A stretch of DNA of 64,000 nt. It comes from JBMFVE01 sp049966155. GTDB lineage: Bacteria > Bacteroidota > Ignavibacteria > Kryptoniales > JAKASW01. A model generated the notes under the pieces. It was not told the origin of the DNA. It searched no databases and saw nothing but the letters and a program-made list of their open reading frames with translations. Made by a program: the position numbers and the translations under genes. Location: assembly GCA_049966155.1 (NCBI GenBank), contig JBMFVE010000004.1, positions 62,001-126,000 of the forward strand, written 5' to 3'. Positions 62,834-64,000 of the stretch are shown in pieces. Positions within the stretch are counted from its first letter, which is position 1, and each line of letters starts with the position of its first letter.

Positions 62834-63829
62834 ATGAAGGAATCTGAATTTCGAATTCTGCCTGCTATTACAGGATTGAGCCTGGAAGGAAATGAAATTT
62901 CGCTCGGCGGGGGAGGAGCATTAATTAATATACTTGCTGTCTTTGAACCTGTATCTGTACGTTCAATTTTGGCGTTGAAGTTGCTTGAAAAGATTGCAAA
63001 GCGTTATAGTAACACTCCTGTAGAGATTATATATATCATGGAACCGAGGCTTTCTTGCTTCTATAAGCCGGAAGCTGCCAGAAAATTCACCAACCGTCTT
63101 GGAATTTCATCAAAGACCATTTATGACAGTAACAGTAAAGTCAGTTTGCAGTTAAGATTGTCGTCCCTTCCGTCAGTATTTATAGCAGACTCTAATTTAG
63201 TTGTCCATACTTATCAGGAAGGTGAAATCAGTACAGAGGAAATTGAGCGATTTATTCAATTCAGACTGTCTTCATCAGGATTTCGTGACGAACTTCCTGA
63301 AATGGTTGGAATTATTGACGAATCAGCTGATCACTCTTTAATGGTTTCCAGGCCAATTGTTAGACAAATGGGATATGCCTCAAATGATTATCTCTTTAAT
63401 TATGTTGCATCTCCTGAGGCTTTATATGAGTTTCCATCACCCGGGCTTTGCGCTTCCGAAATGCTATATCCATCTGGACAATGGTTTGTTGGGCGCGATT
63501 TCATTCAGGGTGAAAAGGGTAGCGCAATCTATATCAACTGCAGCAGAGATGAGTCGCTCTGGATGTTTGCCGGATCGGATGAGGGTTGTAAACTGACAAT
63601 CCAGGCTACAGTCGACTTACAGTCGTCGCTGCAATTTGGTAAAGATGTTCTTGTACACAAAGATAGCGTAGAGATGATTGTAAAGGATTGTCAGCAGTAC
63701 GAAATATTGAGTTTTTCGGGTCAGGAAGAAGTCTTATTAAACCTAAATGTCGAATCCGGAAGCCTCAAAATATATTCAGTGGAATTCCTTTTACTGTCCC
63801 ATTTCCCTGTATCCGAAGGGAACGTATAG
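62834..63829 (+). CDS. Thioredoxin-fold protein lacking CxxC, with DipZ-like C-terminal beta-sandwich
   Basis: 331 residues. The N-terminal half (about 20-150) follows a TlpA/thioredoxin layout (LINILAVFEPVSVRSILALK, then KLLEKIAKRY and LSSLPSVFIADSNLVVHTYQ), including the cis-Pro position (LPSVF). However, the site where CxxC should be reads EPVSVRS. The C-terminal half (about 170-325) resembles the sugar-binding-like domain of DipZ (YPSGQWFVGRDFIQGEKGSA, then IYINCSRDESLWMFAG). There is no signal peptide. This points to a non-catalytic, possibly scaffold or binding role. Family placement is tentative. Confidence 0.55.
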   Translation: MKESEFRILPAITGLSLEGNEISLGGGGALINILAVFEPVSVRSILALKLLEKIAKRYSNTPVEIIYIMEPRLSCFYKPEAARKFTNRLGISSKTIYDSNSKVSLQLRLSSLPSVFIADSNLVVHTYQEGEISTEEIERFIQFRLSSSGFRDELPEMVGIIDESADHSLMVSRPIVRQMGYASNDYLFNYVASPEALYEFPSPGLCASEMLYPSGQWFVGRDFIQGEKGSAIYINCSRDESLWMFAGSDEGCKLTIQATVDLQSSLQFGKDVLVHKDSVEMIVKDCQQYEILSFSGQEEVLLNLNVESGSLKIYSVEFLLLSHFPVSEGNV

Positions 63830-63851
63830 TTAACTGTGGTTGTGTTGCATG

Positions 63852-63889
63852 TTTGGCAGGGGGTAAAATTGATTTGCCTCCCTGCCAAA
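63852..63889. repeat. Perfect 10-bp inverted repeat after the last gene
   Basis: TTTGGCAGGG (63852-63861) and CCCTGCCAAA (63880-63889) are exact complements separated by 18 bases, starting 23 bases after the stop at 63829. There is no adjacent T-run in either direction. It could be a factor-dependent terminator, an mRNA 3'-end stabiliser or a protein-binding palindrome. The rest of 63830-64000 shows no gene. Confidence 0.45.
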
Positions 63890-64000
63890 TTAAGATATTC
63901 TTGCAAGCACGGACTATAGTTGATCCAACTTATGGGAATATACCCAGATCGATGTAGGCTGTTGCAATCTTATTTATTGCGCTCACGAATGCAGCAGTGC

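Overview
This window reads as chromosomal DNA of a free-living member of the Bacteroidota/Ignavibacteriota/Chlorobiota branch, most like Ignavibacteria. That placement is inferred from gene content: several PorV-like (UPF0164) outer-membrane proteins, a secreted protein with a type IX/FlgD-like C-terminal sorting module, a DUF2723 membrane protein, a bacterial serine palmitoyltransferase, a DUF5683-like protein, an NtrC-type sigma-54 regulator and MEP-pathway genes. Shine-Dalgarno sequences (AGGAGG types) are common and many neighbours overlap by ATGA. I see no phage, transposon, integron or CRISPR array.

Layout. 1-5.1 kb: 3' part of galT, a NicO/UreH-like permease, NAD(P)HX repair (nnr), VanZ-like and CNNM/CBS membrane proteins. 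5.2-9.4 kb: a metalloprotease/beta-propeller/beta-barrel fusion protein and a partner outer-membrane protein. 9.5-13.3 kb: hisD, hisC and a sigma-54 response regulator. 13.3-26.8 kb (minus strand): a tightly packed run reading M20 amidohydrolase, glnE, DUF2723, GT2, M50 protease, lipoprotein, sorting-domain protein, two PorV-like proteins, GT4. 27-34.3 kb (plus): gap, two paralogous secreted proteins, pgk, rhomboid, ispG, HIT protein, a small membrane protein and a CPBP protease. 34.4-40.4 kb: tRNA-Leu, a DUF488 protein, a probable sphingolipid pair (serine palmitoyltransferase plus a YghO/bCerS-like GNAT), ilvE, a cNMP-binding protein, a universal stress protein and an aldo/keto reductase. 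40.5-44.1 kb: cmk-ispH-rpsA with a structured leader in front of rpsA. 44.2-49.4 kb: mtaB, DUF5683-like, truA and two lipid-type glycosyltransferases. 49.7-53 kb: a glycosyltransferase/polysaccharide deacetylase fusion, tRNA-Arg, OsmC, glutaredoxin and groES. 53-56 kb (minus): SIMPL protein, hutI, hutG. 56-63.8 kb (plus): a large TPR protein, a di-heme cytochrome c, an outer-membrane barrel, SPOR, TonB and a thioredoxin-fold protein without its cysteines.

How the genes fit together. Central metabolism (gap, pgk, galT, ilvE, hisDC, hutGI), isoprenoid synthesis (ispG, ispH) and translation (rpsA, truA, mtaB, two tRNAs) are mixed with several envelope systems. These are secretion and outer-membrane protein handling, membrane lipid/glycolipid synthesis, and a TonB-linked periplasmic/outer-membrane locus.

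The most interesting leads are: (1) the rpsA leader, with a 15-bp imperfect hairpin, a 7-codon minigene on a strong Shine-Dalgarno, and a CCTCC element able to pair with either of two ribosome-binding sites; (2) a candidate ceramide pathway, with a ceramide-glucosyltransferase-like gene 11 kb away; (3) the protease/propeller/barrel fusion protein; (4) two secreted LolA/RseB-like paralogues between gap and pgk. All functions are read from sequence motifs; no database search was run.
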